From positions 53,345 to 117,344 of the forward strand of contig JAEPMA010000011.1 in NCBI GenBank assembly GCA_017644185.1: DNA of 64,000 nt, written 5' to 3'. A program made the position numbers and the translations under genes. The notes under the pieces were generated by a model, which did not search any database, was not told the origin of the DNA, and was given only the letters and a program-made list of their open reading frames with translations. Below are positions 1 to 8,679 of the stretch, one piece after another. How positions within the stretch are numbered: the first letter of the stretch is position 1; every line of letters begins with the position of its first letter. Source of the DNA: Rhodospirillales bacterium (GTDB lineage: Bacteria > Pseudomonadota > Alphaproteobacteria > Rhodospirillales > Casp-alpha2).

Positions 1-63
1 GCCCGCTTCGTCCAGAAAGGGATCGAGTACTTCCCCGCGCCGCCCTATACCGCGGCGGCTTGA
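1..63 (+). CDS. C-terminal end of an unidentified protein (partial)
   Basis: An open frame runs from the window edge through 20 codons to a TGA at 61-63. The visible tail ends in an Ala/Pro/Tyr-rich stretch (FPAPPYTAAA). It carries no motif I recognise, so no function is given. The gene converges on clpA, with a palindromic repeat element between the two. That it is coding is inferred from the codon pattern and from the repeat beginning immediately after the stop. Confidence 0.5.
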   Translation, partial: ARFVQKGIEYFPAPPYTAAA

Positions 64-65
64 TT

Positions 66-180
66 CATCCCTCTCCCTTGGGAGAGGGAGGGGCCCGTGA
101 GTAACGCGAACGGGAGGGTGAGGGGTGTTCTCAGCCGAGAATAGCCCCTCATCCTGTCCTTCTCCCAAGGGAGAAGGAAC
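66..180. repeat. Intergenic palindromic repeat element with paired hairpins
   Basis: Two perfect inverted repeats bracket the element. The first, at 68-89, has 10-bp arms (TCCCTCTCCC) around TT; the second, at 157-178, has 10-bp arms (TCCTTCTCCC) around AA. A small TTCTC/GAGAA hairpin lies between them at 128-141. The two outer palindromes resemble each other, so the whole element can also fold on itself. It sits exactly between two convergent genes, where it could act as a bidirectional transcription end. Elements of this kind are usually dispersed in many copies, but only one copy is in this window. Confidence 0.65.
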
Positions 181-203
181 GCAGACCAAATGTCGCGAAA
201 GCG

Positions 204-2519
204 TTACTCGACGTACGCCGGCTTCTTCTTGCCGCCGTTACCACCGCCTTTGGAATCTTTGCCGCCCGACTTCGGATAGCTGAACGACGGCAGACCGTCC
301 TCGATATCGACGACGACAAGACCGCCCTTCGACAATTTGCCGAACAGCATCTCCTCGGCGAGCGCTTTCTTGATGTGCTCCTGGATGACGCGAGACAGCG
401 GCCGGGCACCGAATAATTTGTCGTAACCCTTTTCGGCCAGCCAGTCGCGCGCCGCGTCGGTCAGCTCGATCATCACGTTGCGGTCGCTGAGTTGCGCCTC
501 CAGTTCCATGATGAACTTGTCGACGACCTTCGTGACCACTTCCTGACCCAGGGGCTGGAAGGCGATGATCGAATCCAGCCGGTTGCGGAATTCCGGCGTG
601 AACATCTTTTCGATCGCTTCCTTGTCCTCGCCGACCCGGCTTTCCCGTTCGAACCCGATCGCCGGTTTCGCCATGTCGGCGGCGCCCGCGTTCGTGGTCA
701 TGATCAGGATCACGTTTCTGAAGTCGACGGTCTTGCCGTTGTTGTCGGTCAGCTTGCCGTGGTCCATGACCTGCAGAAGGATGTTGAACAGGTCCGGGTG
801 CGCTTTCTCGATTTCATCGAGCAGCAACACCACGTGCGGGTTCTGATCGACCGCATCGGTCAGCAAACCACCCTGATCGAAGCCGACGTAACCCGGCGGT
901 GCACCGATCAGGCGCGAGACCGAATGCCGCTCCATGTATTCAGACATGTCGAAGCGGACCAGCTCGACACCCATCGTCAACGCCAACTGACGTGCGACCT
1001 CGGTCTTACCGACACCCGTCGGCCCCGAGAACAGATACGCCCCGATGGGCTTCTGCGGTTCGCGCAGGCCGGCACGTGCCAGCTTGATCGCGCTCGAAAG
1101 CTGTTCGATGGCGGGGTCCTGACCGAACACGACGGTCTTGAGGTCCCGTTCCAGCGTCTTCAGCGCTTCGCGGTCGTCGCGCGACACGCTCTTCGGCGGG
1201 ATGCGGGCGATCATCGCGACGATGGCTTCGACATCCTTCGCCGACACGGTTTTCCGGCGCTTGCTTTCGGGTAACAGCATCCGCGACGCGCCGACTTCGT
1301 CGATCACGTCGATGGCCTTGTCGGGCAGCTTGCGGTCGTTGATGTAGCGCGCCGACAGTTCGACGGCAGTCTTTAACGCGTCCATCGTGTAGCGCACCTT
1401 GTGGTGTTCCTCGAAATAAGGCTTCAGACCCTTGAGGATCTTGACCGTATCGTCGACCGACGGCTCGTACACATCGATCTTCTGGAAGCGGCGCACGAGC
1501 GCGCGGTCTTTTTCGAAATAGCCCCGGTACTCTTTGTACGTCGTTGAGCCCATGCAGCGCAGCCCGCCATTCTGTAATGCGGGCTTGAGGATGTTGGACG
1601 CGTCCATCGAGCCGCCCGACGTCGCCCCCGCACCGATCACAGTGTGGATTTCGTCGATGAACAGGATCGCCTTGTCGGCGTTGACCAGTTCTTCCATGAC
1701 GTTTTTCAGACGCTCTTCAAAGTCGCCGCGATAGCGCGTGCCGGCCAAGAGTGCGCCCATGTCGAGGGAATAGATCGTCGCCCCCTCCAGCACTTCGGGT
1801 ACATCGCCGTCGACGATCCGTTTGGCGAGGCCTTCGGCGATGGCGGTTTTGCCCACGCCGGGATCACCGACATAGAGGGGGTTGTTCTTATTGCGGCGGC
1901 AGAGAATCTGGATCGTCCGGTCGACTTCCTTCTCACGGCCGATGAGCGGATCGATCCGGCCCTGCTCCGCTTTGGCGTTCAGGTTGACGCAGTAGGCGTC
2001 GAGCGCTTCGGAGCCTTTTCTGACGACGTTCTCGCCGTCGGCTTCCTCGTCCGCCCCTTCGACGGTGCGATCTTCCGAGAAGCCCGGCACCTTGGCGATG
2101 CCGTGCGAGATGTAATTGACCGCGTCGAGGCGTGACATCTCGTGCATCTGCAGAAAAAAGACGGCGTGCGATTCACGCTCGGAGAACAATGCGACGAGAA
2201 CGTTGGCGCCGGTGACTTCCTCGCGCCCGGACGACTGAACATGGATGACGGCACGCTGGACGACGCGCTGAAAACTGGCGGTCGGTTTGGGCTCGGTCAC
2301 CCGTTCGTTGCGGATTTCGTCGAGTTCGTCGTCGATGAAATTGGTGACGTCCATCGAAAGTTGTTCGAGGTCGACCCCACATGCCCTCAATACCGCGATG
2401 GCGTCCTGATCATCGGTCAGGGACAGCAACAGATGCTCCAGCGTCGCATATTCGTGGGACCGCTCTGCGGCGAGGGCCAAAGCGCGATGCAGCGTCTGTT
2501 CCAGATTGCGTGATAACAT
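204..2519 (-). CDS. clpA: ATP-dependent Clp protease ATP-binding subunit ClpA
   Basis: This is the AAA+ unfoldase that feeds substrates to ClpP in the cytoplasm. The 771-residue length is normal for ClpA. It has an N-terminal Clp repeat domain (about 1-145), a first AAA+ module with Walker A GDPGVGKT (218-225) and Walker B FIDE (287-290), and a second module with Walker A GPTGVGKT (499-506) and a downstream LLLDE Walker B. An IGF tripeptide in the second module matches the ClpP-docking loop (IGL in E. coli). There is no ClpB/ClpC middle coiled coil, which separates it from those relatives. The C-terminus ends in a Lys/Gly-rich tail. The ATG at 2517-2519 starts at the ClpA N-domain. clpS lies 58 bp upstream on the same strand, the usual adaptor-unfoldase pair. 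clpP is not in the window. Confidence 0.97.
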   Translation of the reverse strand: MLSRNLEQTLHRALALAAERSHEYATLEHLLLSLTDDQDAIAVLRACGVDLEQLSMDVTNFIDDELDEIRNERVTEPKPTASFQRVVQRAVIHVQSSGREEVTGANVLVALFSERESHAVFFLQMHEMSRLDAVNYISHGIAKVPGFSEDRTVEGADEEADGENVVRKGSEALDAYCVNLNAKAEQGRIDPLIGREKEVDRTIQILCRRNKNNPLYVGDPGVGKTAIAEGLAKRIVDGDVPEVLEGATIYSLDMGALLAGTRYRGDFEERLKNVMEELVNADKAILFIDEIHTVIGAGATSGGSMDASNILKPALQNGGLRCMGSTTYKEYRGYFEKDRALVRRFQKIDVYEPSVDDTVKILKGLKPYFEEHHKVRYTMDALKTAVELSARYINDRKLPDKAIDVIDEVGASRMLLPESKRRKTVSAKDVEAIVAMIARIPPKSVSRDDREALKTLERDLKTVVFGQDPAIEQLSSAIKLARAGLREPQKPIGAYLFSGPTGVGKTEVARQLALTMGVELVRFDMSEYMERHSVSRLIGAPPGYVGFDQGGLLTDAVDQNPHVVLLLDEIEKAHPDLFNILLQVMDHGKLTDNNGKTVDFRNVILIMTTNAGAADMAKPAIGFERESRVGEDKEAIEKMFTPEFRNRLDSIIAFQPLGQEVVTKVVDKFIMELEAQLSDRNVMIELTDAARDWLAEKGYDKLFGARPLSRVIQEHIKKALAEEMLFGKLSKGGLVVVDIEDGLPSFSYPKSGGKDSKGGGNGGKKKPAYVE

Positions 2520-2577
2520 GTGGTCGCTTTCCTTTCGCCGGGTTTCACCCGGATTATGGTTCGCAGATTATATAATC

Positions 2578-2937
2578 CTATTCTTCGTCGTCGCTACCGT
2601 CCTTCTCGATCGTGCACTGAAGTGGGTGCTGGTGCTGGCGGGCCAGGTCCATGGTTTGGGCAACCTTGGTTTCGGCCACCTCGTATGTGTAGACACCGCA
2701 CACGCCGACGCCACGCTGGTGAACATGCAGCATGATTGTGGTCGCGTCTTGCGCGGACTTGCTGAAGAAACGCTCCAGCACATGAACGACGAACTCCATT
2801 GGGGTGTAGTCGTCGTTCAGCATCAGGACTTTGTACATCGCCGGGCGCTTGGTCTTTTCGCGCGGCTTGACGACAACGCCCGTTTCTTCATCTCCGCCAA
2901 CATGGGGCGGCCCGGACGGGGTGTTTTTCTCAGCCAT
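2578..2937 (-). CDS. clpS: ATP-dependent Clp protease adaptor ClpS
   Basis: ClpS binds the ClpA N-domain and delivers N-end-rule substrates to ClpAP. The core (about 35-110) shows the family pattern: [12 protein letters not shown], then the [21 protein letters not shown] stretch that forms the N-degron pocket and ClpA interface. I use the internal ATG at 2935-2937 (119 aa). The longer frame from 2973 begins with an atypical basic stretch, and its first codon lies at the predicted transcription start. The Shine-Dalgarno site before 2937 is weak. The gene is followed at 58 bp by clpA, so the two are probably one operon. Confidence 0.95.
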   Translation of the reverse strand: MAEKNTPSGPPHVGGDEETGVVVKPREKTKRPAMYKVLMLNDDYTPMEFVVHVLERFFSKSAQDATTIMLHVHQRGVGVCGVYTYEVAETKVAQTMDLARQHQHPLQCTIEKDGSDDEE

Positions 2938-2978
2938 TTTCGTCAGTGACGTTTCAAAACGTTTTCGTTTCATCCCCT

Positions 2979-3007
2979 ATAATATAGGTGAATTTTGCGC
3001 CGGCCAA
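2979..3007 (-). promoter_or_regulatory. Predicted sigma70-type promoter of clpS-clpA
   Basis: Read on the minus strand, a -35 TTGGCC (3002-3007) and a -10 TATTAT (2979-2984) are separated by 17 bp. Transcription would begin near 2972, leaving a leader of about 35 nt before the clpS start at 2937. This spacing is also an argument against the longer clpS start at 2973. Confidence 0.5.
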
Positions 3008-3046
3008 AATGGGGAAACGAAAAGAATTATAGGCTGTTAACCAAAA

Positions 3047-3069
3047 GGCCTGCAGCGAGGCTGCAGGCC
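3047..3069 (-). terminator. Probable phasin transcript terminator
   Basis: A perfect 10-bp inverted repeat (GGCCTGCAGC, loop GAG) is followed on the minus strand by TTTT and then GG. It lies downstream of the phasin gene. Two further, weaker inverted repeats lie between it and the phasin stop (an imperfect 12-bp stem at about 3109-3141 and a short ATCCC/GGGAT stem near 3159-3177), so the phasin 3' end is rich in hairpins. The T tract is short. Confidence 0.5.
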
Positions 3070-3182
3070 ATTGGCGTCCCGGGTTTTCAGGTCCCCGGGA
3101 AGTCTGAGCGGGCGCCCGGTGTTGGGAGGACCACCGGACGCCCTTCTCTACTGCCAGATCCCAAAAAAGGGGGGATGGGAAA

Positions 3183-3737
3183 TTAGGCAGCGAGCGGCTT
3201 GGACAGAGTCTCAACCGCAATCTTCACCTGGTCGGCGATCGGCTTGGAAGCCTTCTCGGCCAGCTTGACCGTCTGGTCGGAAAGCTTGCGGCTTTCGGAA
3301 ACGGTCTTTTCATAGGTCGACTTGGCGGCACCGGACTGAAGCTCGTAAACTTCGGTAACCGAGGTGCAAGTCATGATCTTCTGCGCCAGCGCGACCGATT
3401 CTTCGACGTTCGACTGGGCGAGCTTGTAGATCGCGGTGTTGATGTCTTTCATGCCGGACGAAAGGATTTCGTTCGACTTCACGATCGCTTCGATGTTGCT
3501 CTTCGAGAACGCGATCATGTCTTCATAGCCCTTGTAGGCGTCGGCGCCGGCTTTCGCGGCGGCGGCAAACTGTTCTTCGGTCATGGCAACGGCCTTTTCG
3601 ACGCCCTTCTTGGCGACTTCGGTATTGGTTTTAACAATCGTATCGACCGTGTCCTGGCCGGCCTTGACGGCAACTTCAACCGGCTCGGCGGTCGGCGCGG
3701 TCTTGGTGGTCGTGGTCTTCTTGGCAGTGGTAGCCAT
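3183..3737 (-). CDS. Phasin family protein (PHA granule-associated)
   Basis: Phasins coat intracellular polyhydroxyalkanoate granules. The 184-residue product has a Thr/Lys/Ala-rich N-terminus (about 1-25) and then an almost entirely helical, amphipathic phasin domain (about 35-150) with recurrent Ala, Glu and Lys and no membrane segment, including FAAAAKAGADAYKGYEDMIA. I start at the ATG at 3735-3737, which has a good GGAGA ribosome site; the longer frame from 3815 adds a Pro/Arg-rich stretch that runs through the operator region. A predicted promoter and a PhaR-type palindrome lie just upstream, which supports a PHA role. It is a single monocistronic gene; no PHA synthase is in the window. 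Confidence 0.88.
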   Translation of the reverse strand: MATTAKKTTTTKTAPTAEPVEVAVKAGQDTVDTIVKTNTEVAKKGVEKAVAMTEEQFAAAAKAGADAYKGYEDMIAFSKSNIEAIVKSNEILSSGMKDINTAIYKLAQSNVEESVALAQKIMTCTSVTEVYELQSGAAKSTYEKTVSESRKLSDQTVKLAEKASKPIADQVKIAVETLSKPLAA

Positions 3738-3818
3738 CGGTCTATCTCCATTTCTTCTCGGTGATAACGGATTCGGCGGTTTCACGCCGCCCGTTCGAGA
3801 AACTCTCGAATTCATGTT

Positions 3819-3833
3819 TGCTGCAATGCAGCA
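3819..3833. promoter_or_regulatory. PhaR-type operator in the phasin leader
   Basis: The 15-bp perfect palindrome TGCTGCAATGCAGCA contains CTGC-N3-GCAG, the form of site reported for the PHA regulator PhaR in Paracoccus. It lies from about +4 to +18 relative to the predicted phasin start of transcription, a position suited to repression. A second TGC-rich palindrome, GTGCACTGCAC, lies at 3881-3891 just upstream of the -35, and a separate 7-bp inverted repeat (TTCGAGA-aac-TCTCGAA) lies at 3794-3810. The PhaR assignment rests on the match and the gene it precedes. Confidence 0.6.
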
Positions 3834-3843
3834 TCACGTACGG

Positions 3844-3871
3844 AATATAGTCTCATTTAAGGACGAGTCAA
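3844..3871 (-). promoter_or_regulatory. Predicted sigma70-type promoter of the phasin gene
   Basis: On the minus strand TTGACT (3866-3871) and TATATT (3844-3849) are separated by 16 bp. The predicted transcription start is near 3837, about 100 nt before the start codon, with the CTGC-N3-GCAG palindrome immediately downstream. Confidence 0.55.
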
Positions 3872-4164
3872 TGGTTTTTTGTGCACTGCACCATTCGATT
3901 GAAGTCCCACTCTTTTATTGTTTTTCAATATGTTACATGGAATCGGTCAGGCTCGCGCAATTTGTGCGTTTGCGAATAATTTGAATCACACGGCGGAAAT
4001 CGGGGATTTCTCCGTGACAACACCGGACCCGTTAACACAATCTTAGAGTCCGACGTCGTACCAAAGGCTTGATTTGACGAAAAAATTTCGTCGACGGTAA
4101 ATGCGTTTTGATTTTATGATCATTTGACGCAGCGGATAACGTTTGGGGATAAGGGGATCAGAGG

Positions 4165-5376
4165 ATGCTACCGCTCGCGGCCTGGGAACCGACGGCGAAA
4201 CGCGCTTTTTCGATCACAAAACTGGGCAAAATCGCCATACTTGCGGCGTTTCTGCTGATTTGCGCGATTGCGCAGCCGGCACACGCCAAATATGCGAGTT
4301 ACGTCGTTGACGCCGATACCGGCGAGGCTTTGGCCGGCCTCAACGAGGAAACCCGCAATTACCCCGCGTCTCTCACCAAGATGATGACGCTTTATCTGAT
4401 GTTCGACCGCCTCAAGTCGAAGAAGTGGACACTTGCCAGCAAGCTCGATGTATCGCGCCGCGCCGCGCGTCAACCAGCCTCCCGTCTCGGGCTACGGGCC
4501 GGCACGACGATTACCGTCGAACAGGCGATCCTCGCCCTGGTGACCAAGTCCGCGAACGATGTCGCGACCGTCGTCGCCGAGAATATCTCCGGCCGGGAAC
4601 GGAATTTCGCTTTGAAAATGACCGCTAAGGCACGCTCCCTCGGGATGTCGAAGACCACGTTCCGCAATGCGTCGGGGCTTCCGCACCGCGCCCAGCTCTC
4701 GACCGCCAAGGACATGTCGATCCTGGCCCGTTCCCTGCTCCGTGATTTTCCGGAGTTCTACCACTACTTCTCGACGGCGTCGTTCACCTTCAACGGGGTC
4801 ACCCACTCCAATCACAATAAGCTTTTGAAGACCTATCCGGGCACCGACGGCTTCAAAACCGGTTATATCCGCGCTTCGGGCTTCAATCTTGTCGCGTCCG
4901 CGACCCGTGATGGACGCCGTATTATCGGTGTTGTGTTCGGCGGCCGTTCGTCGAGCCACCGCAACCGTCACATGGCGAAGCTGCTGGACAAGGGCTTCGA
5001 TGCGTTGCGCCAGCGCCATGGGACTCCGCTCATCGCCCAGGCCGCTGTGCCCGAAACCAAGACCGCGTCCCTCGCCCCTGCTACTCAGCCTCGAGGCACA
5101 ACATCGACGTCCGTATGGGCTGTGCAGGTCGGTGCATTCTCGCATGTCTCACAGGCTCAGGCTGCCGCTGAAAAAGCGGTCGGAAGAGCACGCAACTATC
5201 TTTCTGACGGGCAAATCAGAATCGTTCCGCTGAAAAAGCGAAATGGTGCAGTCCTGCACCGCGCACGTATCGTCGGCATCTCGAAGCGCGATGCCTATCG
5301 CACCTGCCGGATTCTCCGTGATTGCATGGAATTGAAAACGGACGTGAACGCCGAAGTCGCACAGCGCGCCGACTGA
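4165..5376 (+). CDS. D-alanyl-D-alanine carboxypeptidase (S11 family) with SPOR domain
   Basis: A periplasmic penicillin-binding carboxypeptidase that trims the peptidoglycan stem peptide. A hydrophobic export segment (about 21-38) ends in AHA. All three active-site motifs of family S11 are present: SLTK (Ser69, Lys72), SAN (129-131) and KTG (231-233). After a Pro/Thr/Ala linker the last 80 residues (about 318-395, starting WAVQVGAFS) form a SPOR domain, which binds denuded glycan at the division septum. This fusion is common in alphaproteobacteria and suggests action at the septum. The start follows a GAGG very closely. The gene ends 4 bp from the convergent cyclotransferase gene. Confidence 0.93.
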   Translation: MLPLAAWEPTAKRAFSITKLGKIAILAAFLLICAIAQPAHAKYASYVVDADTGEALAGLNEETRNYPASLTKMMTLYLMFDRLKSKKWTLASKLDVSRRAARQPASRLGLRAGTTITVEQAILALVTKSANDVATVVAENISGRERNFALKMTAKARSLGMSKTTFRNASGLPHRAQLSTAKDMSILARSLLRDFPEFYHYFSTASFTFNGVTHSNHNKLLKTYPGTDGFKTGYIRASGFNLVASATRDGRRIIGVVFGGRSSSHRNRHMAKLLDKGFDALRQRHGTPLIAQAAVPETKTASLAPATQPRGTTSTSVWAVQVGAFSHVSQAQAAAEKAVGRARNYLSDGQIRIVPLKKRNGAVLHRARIVGISKRDAYRTCRILRDCMELKTDVNAEVAQRAD

Positions 5377-5380
5377 ACGC

Positions 5381-5797
5381 TCAGACCAAAACGTTTCGCC
5401 TCAGTCCCCCAAGGAAGCGCCGCTTTTCCTGACGCCGCCAGACGTCCAGCTGCCACTCTTTCTCGCTCAGGCGAAGAGTCGGCAACGGCATGAAGACGTT
5501 GGTCATTTCCCTCGATCCGTCCGCCAGGGTGACTTCCATTTCTTCGAGGGTGTAATCCTTGCCCTCGTAGCGGCTTAGACGCGATGCCTCGAGGGGGGAG
5601 ATCCTGTAAACCTGAAGCCCCTTTACCTCCCCCGCCGGATCGGCAATCAGCCCCGGATAGGTGGCGCCGGCGACATAAACCCTCTTGAAACCAGAGAGCG
5701 CACACGGCTTGGGAGAGCAACCCGATAGCGGCCGCCCGAGGATTTCCCGGGCGATCTCCGGATCGCACAGAGTTCCGTAAAAGAAATAATTCGCCAT
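5381..5797 (-). CDS. Gamma-glutamylcyclotransferase-like (AIG2-like) protein
   Basis: A 138-residue cytosolic protein of the GGCT/AIG2 fold. It shows the substrate-loop motif YGTL (7-10), a PGL turn (48-50) and the conserved YEGKDY with the likely catalytic acid Glu78. Members release 5-oxoproline from gamma-glutamyl compounds, or act on modified gamma-glutamylamines; the exact substrate cannot be told. It is monocistronic between convergent and same-strand neighbours. A distinct ChaC-type enzyme of the same superfold lies at 49177-49788. Confidence 0.8.
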   Translation of the reverse strand: MANYFFYGTLCDPEIAREILGRPLSGCSPKPCALSGFKRVYVAGATYPGLIADPAGEVKGLQVYRISPLEASRLSRYEGKDYTLEEMEVTLADGSREMTNVFMPLPTLRLSEKEWQLDVWRRQEKRRFLGGLRRNVLV

Positions 5798-5857
5798 ACC
5801 GATTCTCTACGAGAACCGGGGCCCCGCTTCAAGTGGCGGTTCGGTGAAAGCTGTGGA

Positions 5858-7252
5858 TCAAATCGCGGAAGCGTCGACGTTGGACTGTTTCAGTTGCGCG
5901 CGAACATCGCTCTTGAGCCTTTCCAACCCCTCCTCCGTCGCGGACTCGCATCTCACGACCAGCATCGGCTGGGTGTTCGACGCCCTGAGCAGCCACCAAC
6001 CCTCATCCGTTTCAACCCGGACCCCGTCCATATCGAAGATATCGACACCCTCTAACGTGCGCGCACGGGCAACGATTTCGTCGACGACCGTGAACTTCCG
6101 GTCATCCGGACAGTCGAAGCGGATTTCGGGGGTGTTGTACATTTTCGGCAGCGCCGCCAGCATCTCGGAAAAGCTCTGGTCACTGTTTGCGATCACGCTG
6201 AGAAGCCGGACCGCCGTATAGATGGCGTCGTCATAACCGTAATAGCGGTGCTTGAAGAAGATGTGAGCGCTCATTTCACCCGCCAGCGGCGACTTCAGCT
6301 CCACCATCTTGGATTTGATGTGCGAATGCCCGGCTTTCCACATGACGGGTTTGCCGCCGAGTTTTTCGATCTCATCGAAGAACACCCGGCTTGCCTTGAC
6401 GTCGCAAAGGATCGGCGCGCCCGGATGATCCGCCAGAACGTCGCGCGCCAGCATCACGAGCAACTGATCGCCCCACATCACATTGCCTTCGCTATCGACC
6501 ACGCCGATTCGGTCACCGTCGCCATCGAACCCGATCCCCAGATCGCAATCGTTCGCATGAACAAGCTCTTTCAGCTGCACCAGGTTCTTTTCCACCGTCG
6601 GATCGGGATGGTGCGCCGGAAAAGTGCCGTCGATCTCTGAATTGATGACGAAGTGTTCGCCCGGCAGGAGCTTGACCAGTGCGTCCGTGACCTCGCCCGC
6701 GGCGCCGTTGCCCGGGTCCCACGCAACCTTGAGCGTTTTCCCGCCGCCATAATCCTGCATCATGCGCGCGACATATTCGTCGAATACGCTTCGCTGTTCC
6801 GATTTCCCCTGCCCGTCGCGATAATTTCCCGCCTCGACCCGGCGGCCCAGATTCTGGATGTCTTCGTCGAAGAACGCCTTGCCCTCGAGCGTCATCTTGA
6901 GGCCGTTGAAGTCAGGCGGGTTGTGGGAACCGGTGATCATAAGCCCGGCGTCGGCTTCGAAACTGACGGTGGCGTAATACAGCATCGGCGACGGGCCGCG
7001 GCCGGATCGAATAACATCGATCCCGCTTTCGGTGAGACCATCCACAAGCGCCGCTTCGAGCAATGGTGACGACAACCGGCCGTCATACCCCACACAGGCC
7101 TTCTTCAGGCCGCGATCCGCCATTTCAGAGCCGAACGCCCGGCCGATGGTGTAGAGGTCGTCCTCGCCGAAATTCTCCCCAACCACGCCCCGGATATCGT
7201 AAGCGCGCAGGATCGAGGCATTCAGGGCCGTCTTTAGGGTGCGAACCGTCAC
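5858..7252 (-). CDS. Phosphomannomutase/phosphoglucomutase
   Basis: An alpha-D-phosphohexomutase that interconverts hexose 6- and 1-phosphates for sugar-nucleotide synthesis. Motifs: the phosphoserine loop TGSHNP (Ser109), metal site DGDGDR (243-248), the sugar-binding GEMSAH and the C-terminal phosphate site RASNTQP. The length of 464 aa is normal for AlgC-type enzymes. I start at the GTG at 7250-7252, which overlaps the stop of the upstream UDP-glucose dehydrogenase gene (GTGA), implying translational coupling. The longer frame from 7468 lies inside that gene and is Arg-rich and implausible. Together the pair supplies UDP-glucuronate or related precursors for surface polysaccharide. Confidence 0.93.
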   Translation of the reverse strand: MTVRTLKTALNASILRAYDIRGVVGENFGEDDLYTIGRAFGSEMADRGLKKACVGYDGRLSSPLLEAALVDGLTESGIDVIRSGRGPSPMLYYATVSFEADAGLMITGSHNPPDFNGLKMTLEGKAFFDEDIQNLGRRVEAGNYRDGQGKSEQRSVFDEYVARMMQDYGGGKTLKVAWDPGNGAAGEVTDALVKLLPGEHFVINSEIDGTFPAHHPDPTVEKNLVQLKELVHANDCDLGIGFDGDGDRIGVVDSEGNVMWGDQLLVMLARDVLADHPGAPILCDVKASRVFFDEIEKLGGKPVMWKAGHSHIKSKMVELKSPLAGEMSAHIFFKHRYYGYDDAIYTAVRLLSVIANSDQSFSEMLAALPKMYNTPEIRFDCPDDRKFTVVDEIVARARTLEGVDIFDMDGVRVETDEGWWLLRASNTQPMLVVRCESATEEGLERLKSDVRAQLKQSNVDASAI

Positions 7253-8574
7253 GCCTGCCCCGCGCTTTTGGTCGGCCGGCCGATGCTGTGGTATTCGAAC
7301 CCTTCCTCGAGCATGTCTTCGGGACGGTAAACGTTTCTGAGGTCCACCATCACCGGCGATTTCATCAGGGATTTGACGCGCTTCAGATCGAGTGCCCGGA
7401 ACTCGTTCCATTCCGTGATGATGACCAGAACGTCCGCGTCTTCCATCGTGTCGTAAGCGCCATCGCACCAGACGACATCGTTCAGAAGCTTCTTCGCCTC
7501 GTCCATTCCTTCCGGGTCGAACGCCCGCACCGTGGCGCCCGCTTCCTGCAACGCAGGCACGATATCGAGGCTCGGGCTTTCGCGCATGTCGTCGGTGTTC
7601 GGTTTGAACGTCAGCCCAAGGACCGCGACCGTCTTGTTCTTGAGTTCACCGCCGGCCGCCGCGATCACGCGGTCCGCCATCTTGCGTTTGCGCTCTTCGT
7701 TCAGGGCGACCACGGTTTCGACGATCTTGAGGGGGCTGCCCGCGTCCTGCGCGGTGGAAACCAACGCACGCGTATCTTTCGGGAAGCAAGAGCCGCCATA
7801 CCCCGGACCCGCGTGCAGGAATTTCTTGCCGATGCGGCCATCGAGACCAATCCCCCGGGCCACGTCATGGACGTTGGCGTCGACCTGTTCACACAGATCT
7901 GCGATCTCGTTGATGAAGGTGATCTTGGTCGCGAGAAACGTGTTCGCGGCGTACTTGATCAACTCGGAGGATTGACGAGACGTGAACACGATCGGGGTCT
8001 CGATCAGGTAGAGCGGGCGGTAGAGATTGCGCATCACTTCCTGTGCGCGCTCCGACGTGGTGCCGATCACAACACGGTCGGGACGCATGAAGTCCTCGAT
8101 GGCCGAGCCCTCGCGTAGGAATTCCGGGTTCGAGACGACGTCGAAGTCCGCATCCGGGCGTGTTTCGCGAATGATCTTTTCGACTTCCCGGCCGGTCCCG
8201 ACCGGCACCGTCGATTTGGTGACGACGACGGTATAACCGTTCATGGCCTTGGCGATCTCTTCGGCGGCGGCGTAAACATAACTCAGATCCGCGTGACCGT
8301 CGCCGCGCCGGCTGGGCGTCCCGACGGCGATAAAGACCGCATCCGCATCCTTGATCGCGCTTTCGAGGTCTCGGGTAAAGGTCAACCGCCCGGCTTTGAC
8401 ATTACTCTCCACCAAGCCTTCCAGACCAGGCTCGTAGATCGGCATCTTGCCGTTATGAAGACCGGCGATCTTCGCCTCGTCCTTGTCGACGCAAACCACG
8501 TCATGTCCGAATTCGGAGAAACATGCCCCGGAGACGAGACCGACATATCCGGTCCCGATCATTGCTACGCGCAT
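7249..8574 (-). CDS. ugd: UDP-glucose 6-dehydrogenase
   Basis: Oxidises UDP-glucose to UDP-glucuronate with two NAD+. Rossmann motif GTGYVG (7-12), catalytic Cys263 in GYGGSCFPKD, Lys207 region SSELIKYAANTFLA, and a C-terminal UDP-binding domain. At 441 aa it is typical of the single-subunit bacterial family. The ATG at 8572-8574 has a good AAGGGG site 7 nt upstream and is preferred over the TTG two codons earlier. It is the first gene of a two-gene operon with the phosphohexomutase. Confidence 0.96.
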   Translation of the reverse strand: MRVAMIGTGYVGLVSGACFSEFGHDVVCVDKDEAKIAGLHNGKMPIYEPGLEGLVESNVKAGRLTFTRDLESAIKDADAVFIAVGTPSRRGDGHADLSYVYAAAEEIAKAMNGYTVVVTKSTVPVGTGREVEKIIRETRPDADFDVVSNPEFLREGSAIEDFMRPDRVVIGTTSERAQEVMRNLYRPLYLIETPIVFTSRQSSELIKYAANTFLATKITFINEIADLCEQVDANVHDVARGIGLDGRIGKKFLHAGPGYGGSCFPKDTRALVSTAQDAGSPLKIVETVVALNEERKRKMADRVIAAAGGELKNKTVAVLGLTFKPNTDDMRESPSLDIVPALQEAGATVRAFDPEGMDEAKKLLNDVVWCDGAYDTMEDADVLVIITEWNEFRALDLKRVKSLMKSPVMVDLRNVYRPEDMLEEGFEYHSIGRPTKSAGQA

Positions 8575-8602
8575 AAACAAACCCCTTTATGACGCCTGAA
8601 AC

Positions 8603-8629
8603 ACCCGGTTTCTGCCACAGGGACCGGGT
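8603..8629. repeat. Inverted repeat upstream of ugd
   Basis: Perfect 7-bp arms (ACCCGGT / ACCGGGT) with a 13-nt loop lie in the 105-bp gap between the J-protein stop and ugd. It could be the weak end of the upstream transcript or part of the ugd leader. There is no clear T tract. Confidence 0.35.
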
Positions 8630-8679
8630 TCCGGCAAGCTAGGCGAATATGAAAAAGCCTTGACGCCGGGTTGAAGGTC

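Larger units (their letters stand above)
3738..4164. other. 427-bp divergent intergenic region
   Basis: No gene is apparent in this relatively AT-rich stretch between the divergent phasin and carboxypeptidase genes. The left part holds the phasin promoter and palindromes. The right part holds a perfect 7-bp inverted repeat, GACGAAA-aaa-TTTCGTC (4076-4092), lying between a TTGACG (4074-4079) and a TAAATG (4098-4103) spaced 18 bp apart. That is a possible promoter with an operator in its spacer for the plus-strand gene. Confidence 0.5.

Noticed and set aside
7253..7468. N-terminal extension of the phosphohexomutase
   Set aside because: It lies within ugd in another frame and is Arg/His-rich; the GTG overlapping the ugd stop gives a normal family N-terminus.
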